Assembly (NCBI RefSeq): GCF_049670895.1
Contig: NZ_CP187170.1
DNA length: 64,000 bases
Strand: one strand, 5' to 3'
Source: Pasteurella sp049670895
GTDB taxonomy: Bacteria; Pseudomonadota; Gammaproteobacteria; Enterobacterales; Pasteurellaceae
In this document: one piece after another, positions 63,805 through 64,000 of the stretch
How positions within the stretch are numbered: the stretch's first letter is position 1
How the letters are laid out: each line of letters begins with the position of its first letter
The notes under the pieces: generated by a model
What the model was told of the DNA's origin: nothing
What the model saw: only the letters and a program-made list of their open reading frames with translations
Database searches by the model: none
Program-made: the position numbers and the translations under genes

Positions 63805-64000
63805 ATGTCATTTAAACGTAACACGTTGACCGTTTTGGTCGCACAAGCTTGCTGTTTCCCGATTTTTGCTGATAGTTCTTCCGCCACGCTAGAACCGATT
63901 GTGGTTTCGGGGATTAATCAAACTGGATTGAGTATTGATCAAAGCCAGTTGGAAAAAGAGAATCCAAAAGACTTAAAAGAGATTTTTACCTCCACACCAG
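63805..64000 (+). CDS. TonB-dependent outer-membrane receptor, 5' part (heme/hemoglobin type)
   Basis: Only the first 65 codons are in the window. AACAAGGTGATGCT precedes the ATG. The product begins with a signal peptide (MSFKRNTLTVLVAQACCFPIFA) followed by a TonB-box-like segment LEPIVVSG and the start of a plug domain (LEKENPKDLKEIFTSTP), as in HmbR/HutA/HgbA-type receptors. Placement beside hutZ and under a Fur box supports heme or hemoglobin as ligand; the exact substrate cannot be told from this part. Confidence 0.85.
   Translation, partial: MSFKRNTLTVLVAQACCFPIFADSSSATLEPIVVSGINQTGLSIDQSQLEKENPKDLKEIFTSTP

Overview
This window looks like a chromosomal segment of a Pasteurellaceae bacterium of the Haemophilus/Pasteurella branch. 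The 9-base uptake signal AAGTGCGGT or its complement appears dozens of times, often as inverted pairs that double as terminators. Gene content and protein sequences (FbpBC, FadR-NhaB-DsbB, NrfABCD, a separate CcmABCDEFGHI operon, HutZ beside a TonB receptor) fit Pasteurella or a close relative; the species cannot be fixed from sequence alone. The DNA is AT-rich, densely coding and largely colinear with core metabolism. I see no rRNA, confident tRNA, prophage, CRISPR array or intact insertion sequence.

Layout: 1-2.8 kb, end of a ferric-iron ABC transporter operon (fbpB, fbpC). 2.9-5.9 kb, fadR, nhaB, dsbB. 5.9-7.6 kb, a tiny basic protein gene and mltF. 7.7-12.4 kb, the outer-membrane lipid-asymmetry operon mlaFEDCB-ibaG plus murA. 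12.6-15.9 kb, lptCAB followed by a ptsN-like gene and rapZ. 16-19.5 kb, ratA-rnfH-roxA-xseA. 19.6-22.9 kb, pth, ychF and a basic amino-acid antiporter. 23-30.9 kb, dnaE, a GNAT acetyltransferase, catalase, a 1-kb gene-free AT-rich stretch and a HI0933-family flavoprotein. 31-38.7 kb, the complete nrfABCD-nrfE-thioredoxin-nrfF-nrfG nitrite-ammonification operon with a long regulatory region carrying two near-ideal NarP-type sites. 39.3-44.7 kb, a lipoprotein, purMN behind a PurR operator, upp-uraA and hda. 44.7-46.3 kb, two unrecognised exported proteins and an unexplained 0.7-kb block. 46.3-53 kb, ccmABCDEFGHI. 53.3-55.2 kb, rsuA and bcr. 55.4-62.6 kb, maeB, sodA, cpdB and gdhA. 62.7-64 kb, a heme-utilisation protein with a hypervariable-looking Gly-His tail, divergent from the start of a TonB-dependent receptor, both behind Fur-like boxes.

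Together the window links envelope assembly (MurA, Mla, Lpt, MltF), anaerobic respiration (Nrf with its own heme lyase plus the general Ccm system), redox defence (catalase, SodA, DsbB) and iron/heme acquisition. The items most worth a second look are the Gly-His repeat tail of HutZ, the PtsN-like protein lacking its phosphorylatable histidine in a locus without rpoN, the regulatory DNA of nrfA, and the non-coding blocks at 28.7-29.7 kb and 45.6-46.3 kb.
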